Shown: piece after piece, positions 10,259 to 21,005 of the stretch
How positions within the stretch are numbered: position 1 is the first letter of the stretch
How the letters are laid out: the number at the start of each line of letters is the position of its first letter
NCBI GenBank assembly: GCA_037044905.1
Contig: JBAOKB010000020.1
Span: 1,116,001 to 1,180,000 of the forward strand
Reading direction: 5' to 3'
Source: Hortaea werneckii
Taxonomy: Eukaryota; Ascomycota; Dothideomycetes; Mycosphaerellales; Teratosphaeriaceae
Length of the DNA stretch: 64,000 nucleotides
Position numbers and translations under genes: made by a program
The notes under the pieces: generated by a model
Database searches by the model: none
Seen by the model: the letters and a program-made list of their open reading frames with translations, nothing else
What the model was told of the DNA's origin: nothing

Positions 10259-12051
10259 TTAATCGAAAGTAATCTTAGTAGCCTGCTTCATTCCTTCTGT
10301 GTCCTTGTAAAAGGCGCCGTACGCGTCATGCCCCTTCTTCTTCACGGTCGTGCCAAACTTCATAAGCTCCTCTGGCACTGGCTGGTTAGCAGACTTCAAC
10401 ACATTGATCAAGCCGCCGGCCAGGCCCTTCTCCTGATCCGTGAAAAACGTAATGGCACGCCCATCTGCACCCGCTCTACCCGTGCGGCCAATTCGGTGGA
10501 CGTAGTCCTCTACAGTCAACGGGAACGTGACATTGATCACAACCCTCACGGCAGGAATATCCAGGCCACGGGCTGCCACATCAGTGGCCACAAGTGTCGG
10601 TACCTTGCCAGCCTTGAAGGCTTCGAGAGATTCTGTTCGTTTTTGCTGCGACAGATCGCCGTGAATACCACCAACGTTAAAGTTGCGTCTTCTGATGAAC
10701 TCCTCTATTCTCGTCGCCTCCTTCTTGTAAAGACAGAAGACCAGAATACGATCATTCTTGTTCTTCCCGGACTGATATTGTTTCAATAATTCGATCAGGC
10801 GGTTCTGCTTGTCGTGTTGACCCATCACTTCAACCTCCTGGACAATGCGGGTGTTGGCTCTCAGCTCGCCAGAGGTGTTGTCGCCAATGGTGACCTTGAC
10901 TGGCTGAGACATGAATGTGTCTGCCAGAGAGCGGACTGAAGGTGGCCAGGTCGCAGTGAACATGAGAGTCTGTCGGCCAGACTGTGGAGTTGCCGAGACG
11001 ATCTTGCGAATTTCAGGTTCAAAACCCTTGTCAAGCATGCGGTCAGCTTCGTCAAGAACAAGATACCCCACGCCCGAAAGATCGAGCGACCCTTCCTGCA
11101 CGAAATCATTGAGCCGACCCGGTGTAGCGACGACGACGTTTGTGCCTCTGATCTTCGCTCTCTGCTCGTCCTTGTTCGTTCCACCATAAACACAAGTGAC
11201 CTTAATGCCTGCCGGCTCAGCGATCTTGACGAGCTGTTCATAGATTTGAACTGCAAGCTCTCTTGTCGGACTCACAATGCAAGACTTGATAGCCTTGCGC
11301 TCTTTCTTCTCTAGGCCGGCAATGTATCGTATACAGGGCACACCAAAAGCTAGAGTCTTGCCCGACCCAGTCTCGGCAACACCGACGACATCTCTTCCAG
11401 CGAGCAGATACGGCCACACCGCGGCCTGGATAGGAGTCGGTGCGGTAAAGCCAGCAAAAGGTGCTCGTTGCGACTCGTCGACAGGAAGATACTTGAAAGC
11501 AGTTATCGGTCGGTGCAATTGGTTGCGGGGTCTTCGACGGTGAGCTGCTTCTCTTTCACGAAGGCATCGATCTCTGATTGAGGCAGGCTGGCAAGGCCAG
11601 CGTCTTCGGCATACCCTGATGCTACGGCTGAAGCAGCGGACCCAGCGCTGGTCGAAGTAGCCACGACATTGGCATCAGCCTTCACCGCCTCCTCAGCTAC
11701 CTCTAAGCCCTTCTTCGCCTTCTTTGCAGCCTTCTCAGCTTGCTTCAAAGCCTTGCGCTCAGCCTTCGCGGCGGTTTCGGCATCGCCAGTCGCATCAGCT
11801 GCGCTCTCGGCTGCCTCATGACCGGATTCTGCCTTTGCCTGCTCTTTCTTCGCGCGTTTCAAAGCCTTACGCTCCTCTTTCGATAGTTCACTCTTGTCCT
11901 TAACCTCGCCATTGGCGACAGCATTCCCGGAGCCATCAGCAACGTCTTCAGCCTTCTTCGCCTTCTTTTCTTTCTTCAAGCGCTTAGCCTCTCTCTTTGC
12001 GTCCTTGGACTCGTCCGCTACTGCGGCCTCATCATGCAATCGCTTGCCCAT
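10259..12051 (-). CDS. DBP3: ATP-dependent RNA helicase Dbp3, with apparent one-base frameshift
   Basis: DEAD-box helicase for early 60S pre-rRNA processing in the nucleolus. The 5' part (ATG at 12051) encodes a Lys/Glu/Ala-rich nucleolar N-terminus ending KEKQLTVEDP. The 3' part (to 10259) encodes RPITAFKYLP and the full helicase core: Q-motif PTPIQAA, AETGSGKT, PTRELA, DEAD, FTATWP (Thr in motif III), VATDVAARGLD and HRIGRTGRAG. The two parts are in different frames. The break lies at about 11515-11532, next to a run of four G (four C in the coding strand), and the upstream frame stops at 11503-11505. One added base in that run would restore a continuous Dbp3. No good GT-AG intron spans the site; a 47-nt GTCGAA...AAG alternative would remove the conserved VEDP and RPI parts. 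Identity is sure; whether the shift is a sequencing error or a mutation is open. Confidence 0.9.
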
Positions 12052-12593
12052 CTTCAAATATTCTCGAGAAAAGAAAGGCGGACTGCGGTGTCTTAACTAA
12101 CTTCGGACGACAGTGCAATTATTCTACAAAGCCAGGAACTTTTCCAAAAATCCTCGACCCTCCAATCGGCTTTCGGAGTCAAACTTGCCGAAGCAGCCGG
12201 TTCTTGGAAGGATTCCAGCCGACTCCACTCCTTCACCTCTCCCCAAGCAATCAAAAACGGAGCCCGACGATGGAGAAGTCACCTGCATCGTTTAATGGCG
12301 TCCATTTTGTAAATTTGCCGGAGCTGCGCAGATTGCGATTGGTCACATTGCCTGGAAAATGCAGGCTATGAGCAGTGCTCGGCTAATTTTCTTGGACTCC
12401 CCTCCCGGGTCAGCCGCCACACCAATACTAAACCGAACAGCCCAGCGGTCCATGTTCTGAGTTGGGCAATTCATTAACTTCTGCTTCCCTGTGTACACGC
12501 TATCCGCGGGAGCTCTTGTGCCCCTCACATTCAAAGTTCTCGATGGCATAACCAGTCGATGCGTTGTGACCCAAAGGGTCATGAACGAGAGAC
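12052..12593. promoter_or_regulatory. Divergent promoter region, DBP3 / Zn2Cys6 regulator
   Basis: 542 bp between divergent start codons. It must hold both promoters. Short frames here are not convincing, and no specific site is assigned. Confidence 0.5.
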
Positions 12594-14603
12594 ATGGAGA
12601 CATCTCCAAGTACAGTGAGTGCGACTGCAAGTGCTGCTGACAGCAACACTGTGCGGCATGGCTTCGAGGCCCCTGGCGATCTGAGACCGCCACCCTCCAA
12701 AAGGGTGCGCTCGTCTGTGGAGAAGAGGAGTAGCCAACAAGCATCCGATGCAGAGCACTTCGCAACTGTGACGACTGAACAACGTGATCGTCAGGGCTCA
12801 GAATCCGACATACTGAAGCGGTTTGGAGAGCCATTGGACTATCCCCGTCGAAGGGCCACGATCGCTTGCGAGATTTGTCGCTCAAGGAAATCACGATGTG
12901 ATGGTGCACGCCCTAAGTGTCGTCTTTGTACTGAGCTAGGCGCCGAATGCAATTACAGAGAGCCTGGCATCAAACTGGACGCTGGGGACAAGCTCATTCT
13001 GGAGCAGCTGGCCCGCATAGAAGGCATGCTACACACAAGTCTTTCTTCAGGACCATCACTCGGCGGTCCAATTTCTCCGGCGACAAGCAATACTGCATCG
13101 GAAGACTATCAAGCTAAGCGACTTAGCAGCACCGGCGCTACAGGGGCAGGCGCTTTGCCACTCAATGGCCTTGGAACATGGTCTGCCAACATCAGCACTA
13201 TGCCCAAGACTCATACGACGCCAGCGCTTCATTTACTGCAATGGCCTGTGATTAAAGATTTGGTCTCGCGTCCCTGTGATCCGCAAGTGTTGTTGCAGCG
13301 CGAGATGGCTCGTGAGCCGCTCGACTTGCGACAGTACCAGGCCTTGGATTTCAGCAATTTAAACGCATACGCTCAAGCCTTTTTCGAAAGGGTCAACGTT
13401 TGGTACGCCATTGTCAATCCATACACCTGGTGGCAGTACTACCGTACAGCTGCCTCTCAGAATTTGCAGTCGGGAGCAGAAAGCTGCGCCGTGCTATTGG
13501 TGCTAGCACTGGGTGAGGCAGCGCATTCTGGTGTTTCCATTTCCCTGCTGCCGTCCGGTCAAAGACCACCTGGAATGTCCTTCTTTGCAGCTGCCTGGAC
13601 CATGCTGCAAAGCCTCATGGTAAGTAACGACGTAATCATAGCGCAAGTATACAACTTGGCGGCTGCGTATTTGCTATACTTAGTCCGACCCCTCGAAGCT
13701 TGGAGCCTGCTCTGTACGGCTTCCATGAAGCAGCAACTACTCCTATCTTCGCAACATACAGTCCCTCTAAAACAGAAGGAGCTGCTTGAGCGCGTGTACT
13801 GGAACACACTTCTGATCGAAAGTGATTTACTGGCCGAACTAGACCTTCCACACTCTGGAATCGTGCAATTTGAAGAAATCATGCGCCTTCCGCGCTCGTT
13901 CCCTTACGACGTCACCATTGCTGGGCCGGACGAAGAGCTCCCTGGCGATGATGACCTGTGGTACTTTCTGGCCGAGATTGCTCTTCGTCGTCTCCTCAAC
14001 AGGGTCAGTCACTTGATCTACACCCATAAACGTTCGGCCACTTTCTCTATTGCCTCCCTCGAGCCGGTGGTTGCAGAGCTGGACTACCAGTTGACGCAAT
14101 GGTACGAGGGTCTTCCCATCTCAGTCAAATTCCCTCGCGAGCGGACTCCAGCTGCAAGTCAGGTGCAGACTGTTCTCAGGCTACGATACTTCGCCTGCAG
14201 GACCATTATATATCGTCCGTATATCCAGGCTGTGCTATCTGATCCTACGCTCGCACACGACCTCTCTGTACAGGAGTCGTGCCAAAAGTGCTTGGAGGCC
14301 TGTCTTCGTCAGCTGGAAACCTTGTCTGAGCATCACGAAGGCCATCTGCCTTATCTTTGGCAGGGCGCGCTAAGTCTTATGAGCCAGTCGCTTTTGCTCA
14401 TGGGTGCGACATTGAACCCGGCCCTGAGACAGCTGCTTCCGCCAGATCTGGAGATGACAGCCATTTTCGCAGAGGTAGTTGCCGAGCTAGGGAGGCTGGC
14501 ACATTTGGCACCGAGCTTGGATTTGTGTGCACAAATTGTCAAAGAAGCCGAGGAAAAGCGGAGACTGTTGAGTTCCAGTTCCGAGCAAGGCAATATGAGT
14601 TAA
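12594..14603 (+). CDS. Zn2Cys6 binuclear-cluster transcription factor
   Basis: A single-exon gene of 669 aa. The zinc cluster is at residues 92-119 with perfect C-x2-C-x6-C-x6-C-x2-C-x6-C spacing, reading CEICRSRKSRCDGARPKC and then CRLCTELGAEC. A basic RRRAT element precedes it, and a short linker leads to a likely dimerisation helix (DKLILEQLARIEGMLHTS). From about residue 200 the protein is helical and has the look of the fungal-specific transcription factor middle homology region, with no extra catalytic domain. It should be a nuclear DNA-binding regulator; targets cannot be read from the sequence. No biosynthetic or catabolic cluster surrounds it, so a pathway-specific role is not suggested by context. 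Confidence 0.9.
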   Translation: METSPSTVSATASAADSNTVRHGFEAPGDLRPPPSKRVRSSVEKRSSQQASDAEHFATVTTEQRDRQGSESDILKRFGEPLDYPRRRATIACEICRSRKSRCDGARPKCRLCTELGAECNYREPGIKLDAGDKLILEQLARIEGMLHTSLSSGPSLGGPISPATSNTASEDYQAKRLSSTGATGAGALPLNGLGTWSANISTMPKTHTTPALHLLQWPVIKDLVSRPCDPQVLLQREMAREPLDLRQYQALDFSNLNAYAQAFFERVNVWYAIVNPYTWWQYYRTAASQNLQSGAESCAVLLVLALGEAAHSGVSISLLPSGQRPPGMSFFAAAWTMLQSLMVSNDVIIAQVYNLAAAYLLYLVRPLEAWSLLCTASMKQQLLLSSQHTVPLKQKELLERVYWNTLLIESDLLAELDLPHSGIVQFEEIMRLPRSFPYDVTIAGPDEELPGDDDLWYFLAEIALRRLLNRVSHLIYTHKRSATFSIASLEPVVAELDYQLTQWYEGLPISVKFPRERTPAASQVQTVLRLRYFACRTIIYRPYIQAVLSDPTLAHDLSVQESCQKCLEACLRQLETLSEHHEGHLPYLWQGALSLMSQSLLLMGATLNPALRQLLPPDLEMTAIFAEVVAELGRLAHLAPSLDLCAQIVKEAEEKRRLLSSSSEQGNMS

Positions 14604-14771
14604 GAGATGATCAAGCAAAGATTGGCGGAGCTATGCGAATACTCTCTCCGCTCGATGGCGATGACGTTGTCAAATAAGTGAGGCTCTTGAGAGACCTCTT
14701 CTGTGTGGATGAGAAGGCAGCAGACATCTGAGCCAGTGCTGCTTATCGAGTGAGGTTGACAGTTGCAGTGC

Positions 14772-14777
14772 ACGCGT
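14772..14777. promoter_or_regulatory. MCB box (ACGCGT), distal
   Basis: Exact ACGCGT, followed by CA, 305 bp upstream of the RFA1 start. MBF binds this hexamer in yeasts to drive G1/S transcription of replication genes. Assignment is by motif and context only. Confidence 0.45.
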
Positions 14778-14952
14778 CAATACTTTGTAGTCAAATAGTC
14801 ACCAAAAGAAATTCTGATTCTCTTGCCACCGTAATCTACCGTACCATTGTATATCGAGCCTCTGCACTGAATTCTCGAGAAGCAATTCGTGAATGCCAGG
14901 CACGTGACAAATGCGGGGCAAGCCGCAACCCGCTTAATTAGTTCTGGCGTCG

Positions 14953-14958
14953 ACGCGT
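14953..14958. promoter_or_regulatory. MCB box (ACGCGT), middle
   Basis: Exact ACGCGT, followed by CT, 124 bp upstream of the RFA1 start. It lies 19 bp from the next copy, a spacing that fits paired MBF sites. Confidence 0.5.
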
Positions 14959-14971
14959 CTGCCTCAGCTTC

Positions 14972-14977
14972 ACGCGT
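14972..14977. promoter_or_regulatory. MCB box (ACGCGT), proximal
   Basis: Exact ACGCGT, followed by CA, 105 bp upstream of the RFA1 start codon. Confidence 0.5.
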
Positions 14978-15076
14978 CACGAATAGAAACGAAATCATCC
15001 ACCATCGAACACGACATCCTGTTCCTCAGACGAAAGCAACAACAGTCCAGAGACTGTAGATAGCAAGTTTGAGAAG

Positions 15077-17066
15077 ATGGCCGACCCCATGAGCGTCCTC
15101 AGTGTGGGCGCACTGGAGCAAGTTGCGACAGGCGAGCTCCCCCAAGAGCCGATTATGCAGTGCGTGCAGATCAAGCCGATGGCCAGTCAGAACGGCAATG
15201 AGCGATATCGAGTGGTCATGAATGATAGCAGGAACTTCATTCAGGGCATGCTGGGTCAACGTAAGCGCGACATTGCTAGCCAAGCTGGCGTAACGTACTG
15301 ACATATTGAACAGAGAGCAACCACGTCATCCACGACGGCAAGCTGAAGAAAGGAAGCATTTGCCGCTTAAGATCATACCAGCGCAACTTCGTGAAAGACA
15401 AGCACATCCTGATCATTCTCGAGTTAGATGTATTGGAAGAGTACGGCGAGCCAGAGAAATTAGGGACCCCCATCGCTCTGGAACAAGCCGGCAAGCAGGA
15501 GGAGGCCCCGCAAGATGTCAAGCCCCAGCCAGGAAACATTGGAGGAGATGGATTCTACGGGAATAAACAGCAGCAAGTACAGCCTCAACAGCAGCAGCAG
15601 CAGCAGCGCTCGATGGCCATGCGCACAAACGGTGCATCCGGCGGCTCTCGCGGCAACATCCATCCGATCGAAGCTATCACACCGTACGCGCACCGCTGGA
15701 CAATCAAGGCACGCGTCACGCACAAGGGCGAGATCAAGCACTGGCATAACAAGAACGGCGAAGGCAAGCTGTTTTCCGTCACGTTCTTAGACGAGAGCGG
15801 TGAAATCCGCGCCACAGGCTTCAACGATGCAGTCGACAACTTCTACGAGCTCCTTCAAAAGGACCAGGTCTATTACGTCAGCAATCCTTGTAGAGTGCAG
15901 CTGGCAAAGAAGCAGTTCAGCAATGTGAATCACGATTATGAGTTGACGTTTGAGAGGGATACAAACATCGAAAAGGCAGAAGGTGATGAGGGTGTGCCAC
16001 AGGTCACTTACAGCTTTACGACCATAGAAGGTCTCCAAAGCGTCGATAAGGACCAAAACATCGACATCATCGGTGTACTGCAGGATGTGGGCGAGGTTTC
16101 TGAAATTGTCAGCAAGACTACTTCCAAGCCTTATTCCAAGCGTGAGCTCACACTGGTCGACGACACGGGATACAATGTTCGTCTCACGATCTGGGGCAAG
16201 ACTGCCGAGAACTTTGACACTCAGCCTGAGAGCGTCATAGCCTTCAAAGGAGTGAAGGTATCTGACTTCGGAGGCCGGTCTCTTTCTCTTCTCTCTTCTG
16301 GCGTCATGAATGTCGATCCAGACATTGATCGCGCCTTCACCTTGAAGGGTTGGTACGATGGCAGCGGGCGCAATCAACAATTCCAGACGCATGCCAACAC
16401 CATGTCTACCGTTTCTGCTACTGGGGCAGGCGCCAACGACCGAAACCAATACAAGACCATCGCTCAAGTCCGTGATGAGAATCTCGGCATGAGCGATGAT
16501 ACAGATTGGTTCTCCATCAAGGCTACCATCATCTACGTGAAACAAGACAACGTCGCATATCCTGCTTGTCTCTCGGATGGCTGCAACAAGAAGACGGTTG
16601 AAATTGAGCCGGGACAGTGGAGATGCGAGAAATGTGACAAGACGTGGGATCGGCCAGACTATCGGTATATCATGTCGGTGAACGTATCCGATCACACTGG
16701 CCAGATTTGGCTGTCGTGTTTCAACGAAGTTGGCTTGCAGATCATGAGCATGCCAGCAAACGACCTGATGCAAATGAGGGACGACGGCGACGAACGTAGA
16801 GTGACAGAGGCTTTTGCAGAAGCGAACTGCAAATCATTCGTCTTCAGGTGTAAGGCTAAGATGGACACGTTCCAGGACCAGCAGAGGTAAGTCAACATCT
16901 ATAATAAGGATGCGTTTGAGTGTTGAGGCGATGCTAACGTTTTAACAGGGTTCGCTACCAGGTGCAATATGCCAACCCTATCGACTTCTCGCGCGAGTCG
17001 AAGAAGTTGGCTGACATTATCAAACTGTACAATTCCCAAGAAGACACTCTTTTTGTCGGGCAATAA
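15077..17066 (+). CDS. RFA1: Replication protein A large subunit (RPA1/Rfa1/Ssb1)
   Basis: Three exons, 15077..15260, 15314..16886 and 16949..17066, give 624 aa. The introns are 53 bp (GTAAGC, CTGAC branch point, CAG) and 62 bp (GTAAGT, GCTAAC branch point, CAG). RPA is the heterotrimeric single-strand DNA-binding protein of replication, repair and checkpoint signalling. The N-terminal RPA70N OB fold (about 1-115) spans intron 1 and includes QSNHVIHDGKLKKG. A Gln/Ser-rich linker follows, then DBD-A (from IEAITPYAHRWTIKARVTHK), DBD-B and DBD-C. DBD-C carries the C4 zinc ribbon with CLSDGCNKK (Cys480) and WRCEKCDKTWDRPDYRY. The last exon supplies YANPIDFSRESKKLADII. All joins keep the conserved sequence in frame. 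MCB boxes upstream suggest G1/S expression. Confidence 0.96.
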
Positions 17067-17950
17067 GGAGGTAAGGGGCAGCGCTTCAGCAGGGAGCGAA
17101 GAAACAAAGCCGTCAAGCTGGGTTCATGGCGGTGCTAGCGAGTTTGCAATGATCAAAGACGGTGTATATGAGATATATCCATGGCTTTCGGATAGCCTGA
17201 TATTGCAGTAACAACTTTGAAGCGATCGATAGCATTTCCGACTAATGATTTCTCGTGCGCTCAAAAATCTCATTCAGTATGCAATCTCCAGACTTGAAGC
17301 CAGTGGATACACGTCTTGAGACCATCTATGCATCGGTTCCATCTAATAGGGCAATTTGAGGGCAGTAGCTGCGGTCGATCCCTTGTGTACGCGTGTCTAG
17401 CATTGCCTTTTCAGAAATATTCTAACGGTTGTAGCGAGATGTAGCCCCGCGGCCAAACTTCTAGGACATCCTCGTCGAGCTTCAAATTGCGTAGGCTGAT
17501 CAGATATGATGCTTTCTGAATTTCAGTATTGATCAAACATTTGGGAGGCTTCAAAAGCGCTACAACCTCTAGCGGTACTACCTTGACCGAATTCAACTGC
17601 ATTTGGGGGTAGTGGCTTTGGGCAAGTTCGTAGGGGATTATCGTGCTCGAAGGTCAACATAGGTAGGCACTAGCAGACAACCATATGGCGTCTTTCAACC
17701 CCTCGTTTGTCGCACGCGAATGGTGCGCGACCATCAGCGAAGGTGAGAGTGATTTGGGAGGCGAGGGAGGGCGGGAGGGCAGCGCAGACGCCAAGGTCCA
17801 TGGGCTAGCGTCATGCAGGGACGGGTATTTCCGTCGGCACCGCACTCGCCAAGACCGAACTTTTACACCCCAGCGAATTCAGAGCCAGAACGCTCAGCTT
17901 GAGAGGACAGCGACGACGACCTCTCGACGACCGACGACAACGACGACAAG
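17067..17950. other. Intergenic region and eL18 promoter/5' UTR
   Basis: 884 bp between RFA1 and the eL18 start. The final 70 bp are rich in CGACGA repeats and are probably 5' UTR. No gene is recognisable; frames of about 60-100 codons look like chance. Confidence 0.5.
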
Positions 17951-18722
17951 ATGGGTGTGGATCTCGACAGGCACCACGGTACGGACGCCCTGAATGGCTG
18001 AAGAGCGCTTGGATGGCTTTGACCGGCACACTGAGTGGTTAGGAGGACATACATGGCTGACGGGAGTGTTACAGTCTCCAGCGGGCACCGCAAGGCCCCT
18101 CACAGCGACAACCCGTACCTGAAGCTTCTGCACAAGCTCTTCTCGTGAGCAGGTCACCATGGCAGCAATCTCAGGGCCTTACTGACCTCCAGCAGCTTCC
18201 TGGCCCGCCGTACGGACTCGAAGTTCAACCAGACCGTCCTCCGCCGTCTGCGCATGTCGAAGGTCAACCGCCCCCCGATCTCGCTCTCCAAGATCTGCGC
18301 CGTGACGAACAACCCATCCTCGGCCAAGGCTTACGAGGGCAAGATTCGCGCTGTCGTTGGCGCGGTCACCGATGACAACCGTCTCTATGAGGTGCCAAAG
18401 ATGACCGTCTGCGCTCTGCGCTTCACCAACACCGCTCGTGCCCGCATCGAGAAGGCTGGCGGCGAGTGCCTCACCTTCGACCAGCTCGCCATGCGCGCTC
18501 CGACCGGCTCGAACGTGGTCCTCCTCCGTGGCCCCAAGAACGCCCGTGAGGCCGTCAAGCACTTCGGCTTTGGCCCCCACACGAACAAGGTGCGCTTGAT
18601 TGTCAAGAACGTGAAGTTTGGGGTGGTACTAACCAATTTTACAGAAGCCGTACGTGGAGAGCAAGGGCAGGAAGTTCGAGCGTGCCCGTGGCCGGAGACG
18701 GTCGCGTGGTTTCAAGGTGTAA
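17951..18722 (+). CDS. RPL18: 60S ribosomal protein eL18
   Basis: Four exons, 17951..17978, 18075..18144, 18196..18589 and 18645..18722, give 189 aa. Introns are 96, 51 and 55 bp, all GT-AG. The protein begins MGVDLDRHHV, continues GHRKAPHSDNPYLKLL, FLARRTDSKFNQTVLRRL and INRPP-like VNRPPISLSKI, and ends with RGRRRSRGFKV. These are the landmarks of eL18, a core protein of the large subunit. The early position of intron 1 (10th codon) is typical of fungal ribosomal protein genes. Intron 2 ends in the tandem acceptor CAGCAG, so either AG could be used and would add or drop one Ser. I chose the downstream AG because it gives the expected LFSFLARRT. The open frame continuing past 18589 is intron and 3' sequence read through. 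Confidence 0.95.
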
Positions 18723-19289
18723 GGGAGGAGCGCAGGATGAAGGATTGTGGAGATGGAAGGCAGTCGTGGTTAGAGCTATACGCCGCGCTGTCGCAGTGCC
18801 AGACCAGCCGAAAAGTTGCAGCTGGTTCTGGACTGCTTTGTCCAGTATGGCAAGGCAAATGGCGTTGCTTCATGGGCCTTGCAGGTAGCGAAATGAGAAA
18901 ATGCCGTTCCTCACCTGCTCGGAAATTTCACTGCAACTGCGAAGTAGTGCAGCCGGTAGAGCGAAAAGGTCATGTGAAACGCCCGGTCACTGTCCCAATC
19001 GATTGCCATGCCACAACGTACTTGTCTCGTCCTTCTAGTCTCTCATCGTCACTTCTGTGGTGCGTTCAGTGCCTATTTCTCTGATTTTCGCCATGTTCGT
19101 TGATGGCCAATATGACGTACTTTGGTCTTGAATGCCCATGATTTTAACGTTGCACTTGGGGGAAATTCTTGACCGCACCTCATCTTTGCGCTTGTCTGGC
19201 CCGCGCAAACTAGCGACGATTTACCCTTCGACGCCACCACTTTTGTCCATATAACCCCGATTTAGAGGCATGCGATAGAGTCGTCAGCC
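18723..19289. promoter_or_regulatory. eL18 3' region and ADE2 promoter
   Basis: 567 bp between two genes on the same strand. No TGACTC-type Gcn4/Bas1 site was found near ADE2. A TATA-like ccatataac lies about 40 bp upstream of the ADE2 ATG. Confidence 0.4.
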
Positions 19290-21005
19290 ATGGATAAAAC
19301 TGTCGGCGTACTAGGAGGTGGCCAATTGGGCCGTATGCTCGTAGAGGCCGCCAATTTATTAGAGATAAAGGTGAATTTTTGCGACGCCGGCCGCTCGCCT
19401 GCCAAACAGGTCAGCAACCATGACGACCATATCGACGGCTCTTTCAAGGACGCCGACGCCGTCCAAAAGCTGGCTGCCAATTCCGACGTGGTCACTATCG
19501 AGATTGAGCATGTGAACACGGAAACTCTCGAGCAGATCGCCGGCAAGACGGATGTGCAGCCGCATTGGAAGACTATCCGCACGATTCAGGATAAGTATCT
19601 GCAAAAGGAACTGCTGAAAAGCAATGGTGTTGCGATCGCGCCGCACCAGGCGCTTGCCTCGGCGAGCGTAGAAGGGCTTGAGAAAGCTGCCGGGGCTTTG
19701 GGACTCCCTCTCATGCTCAAATCGCGGAGAGAGGCGTACGACGGTCGAGGAAACTACCCAGTACGGACGAAAGACGACTTCGGCCCCGCGCTGGAGGCTC
19801 TAGGTGGCAACAAGGATCTCTACGCTGAGCAGTGGGCCCCGTTCAGGATGGAGCTGGCTGTCATGGTGGTGAAGACTAAGGACCAAGTGCTGTCTTTCCC
19901 AACCGTCGAGACAATCCACGAAAACAGCATCTGCAAGCTCACATACGCGCCGGCACGGGGAGTCTCGGACGCTATCAACAAGAAGGCGCAGGAACTTGCT
20001 CGCCAGGCCGTGGCGTGCTTTGAAGGGAAAGGCGTCTTTGGGGTGGAGATGTTCCTGCTCGAAGACGACACTCTCCTCATCAACGAGATCGCCCCTCGCC
20101 CGCATAACTCGGGCCACTACACCATCGAAGCCTGTCCCGTGTCGCAGTACGAGGCGCACCTGCGCGCCATCCTCGACCTCCCCCTCTACGCCGAGGACCT
20201 CCAGCTCCGGGAGCCGGCGATCATGCTGAACATCCTTGGCGGCGACGCGCCAGACTCCCACCGCAAGTTCGCCGCCGAAGCCATCAAGCAGCGCCGCACG
20301 AAAATCCACCTCTACGGCAAAGGCCAGGCCCGCAAGGGCAGGAAAATGGGCCATATCACCGTCTGCGCGCCCACCTTATCCGAAGCCGAAACCATCATCC
20401 AGCCCTTGATCGACTACGTCGACCAGGATGTCGACCAGGACAAACCCAACCCCTCCACTCCATCCAAGACCCAGCAGCAGCAACCCCAGGTCGCCGTAGT
20501 AATGGGCTCGGACTCGGACCTCCCCGTCCTGCGCCCGGGCCTCGACATCCTAACCAAATTCTGCATCCCGCACACCGTACGCATCACCTCCGCGCACCGC
20601 ACCCCGGGATGGATGGCCACGTACGCCTCCGACGCCGCAGCGCAGGGGATCCAATGCATCATCGCGGCGGCAGGCGGCGCGGCGCACTTACCGGGCATGG
20701 CGGCGGCGCATACGCCGCTCCCCGTCATCGGGATCCCCGTCAAACCCTCCATCGGCGACGGCCTGGACAGTCTGCTGAGTATCTGTAATATGCCCAAGGG
20801 CGTGCCCGTGGCGACTGTGAGCGTGAATAATAGTATCAATGCGGCGTTGTTGGCGGTCAGGATGCTGGGGATGGCGGACGCCAGGGTGAGGGCGAGGTAT
20901 GAGGCGTATATGGCCGAGTCGGAGCGGGAGGTAAGGGAGAAGGATGGGCGGTTGGTGGAGTTGGGGGCGGAGACGTATGCGGAGAGGGTTTTGGGGAAGA
21001 AGTAA
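19290..21005 (+). CDS. ADE2: Phosphoribosylaminoimidazole carboxylase (fused PurK-PurE type)
   Basis: A single exon of 571 aa, the normal length for fungal Ade2. It carries out the AIR to CAIR step of de novo purine synthesis in the cytosol. The N-terminal PurK-like ATP-grasp half (1 to about 375) opens VGVLGGGQLGRMLVEAA and has SRREAYDGRGNY, FGVEMFLLEDD and NEIAPRPHNSGHYT. A variable Gln/Pro-rich linker is at about 380-398. The PurE mutase half starts near 400 with VAVVMGSDSDLPVL and includes SAHRTP, AAAGGAAHLPGM and PVIGIPVKPS. All these motifs are intact, so the enzyme should be active. Loss of ADE2 gives adenine auxotrophy and red pigment in many fungi. Confidence 0.97.
   Translation: MDKTVGVLGGGQLGRMLVEAANLLEIKVNFCDAGRSPAKQVSNHDDHIDGSFKDADAVQKLAANSDVVTIEIEHVNTETLEQIAGKTDVQPHWKTIRTIQDKYLQKELLKSNGVAIAPHQALASASVEGLEKAAGALGLPLMLKSRREAYDGRGNYPVRTKDDFGPALEALGGNKDLYAEQWAPFRMELAVMVVKTKDQVLSFPTVETIHENSICKLTYAPARGVSDAINKKAQELARQAVACFEGKGVFGVEMFLLEDDTLLINEIAPRPHNSGHYTIEACPVSQYEAHLRAILDLPLYAEDLQLREPAIMLNILGGDAPDSHRKFAAEAIKQRRTKIHLYGKGQARKGRKMGHITVCAPTLSEAETIIQPLIDYVDQDVDQDKPNPSTPSKTQQQQPQVAVVMGSDSDLPVLRPGLDILTKFCIPHTVRITSAHRTPGWMATYASDAAAQGIQCIIAAAGGAAHLPGMAAAHTPLPVIGIPVKPSIGDGLDSLLSICNMPKGVPVATVSVNNSINAALLAVRMLGMADARVRARYEAYMAESEREVREKDGRLVELGAETYAERVLGKK

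Larger units (their letters stand above)
14604..15076. promoter_or_regulatory. Promoter region of RFA1, with three ACGCGT boxes
   Basis: 473 bp between the Zn2Cys6 gene stop and the RFA1 ATG. It holds three copies of ACGCGTC, listed separately. No other feature is seen. Confidence 0.6.

Noticed and set aside
18590..19084. Continuation of the eL18 frame past exon 3
   Set aside because: This reads through intron 3 and the 3' UTR; splicing to 18645 gives the correct eL18 C-terminus ending RRSRGFKV.
19800..20354. 184-codon frame antisense to ADE2
   Set aside because: Shadow of the ADE2 codon bias; no domain.
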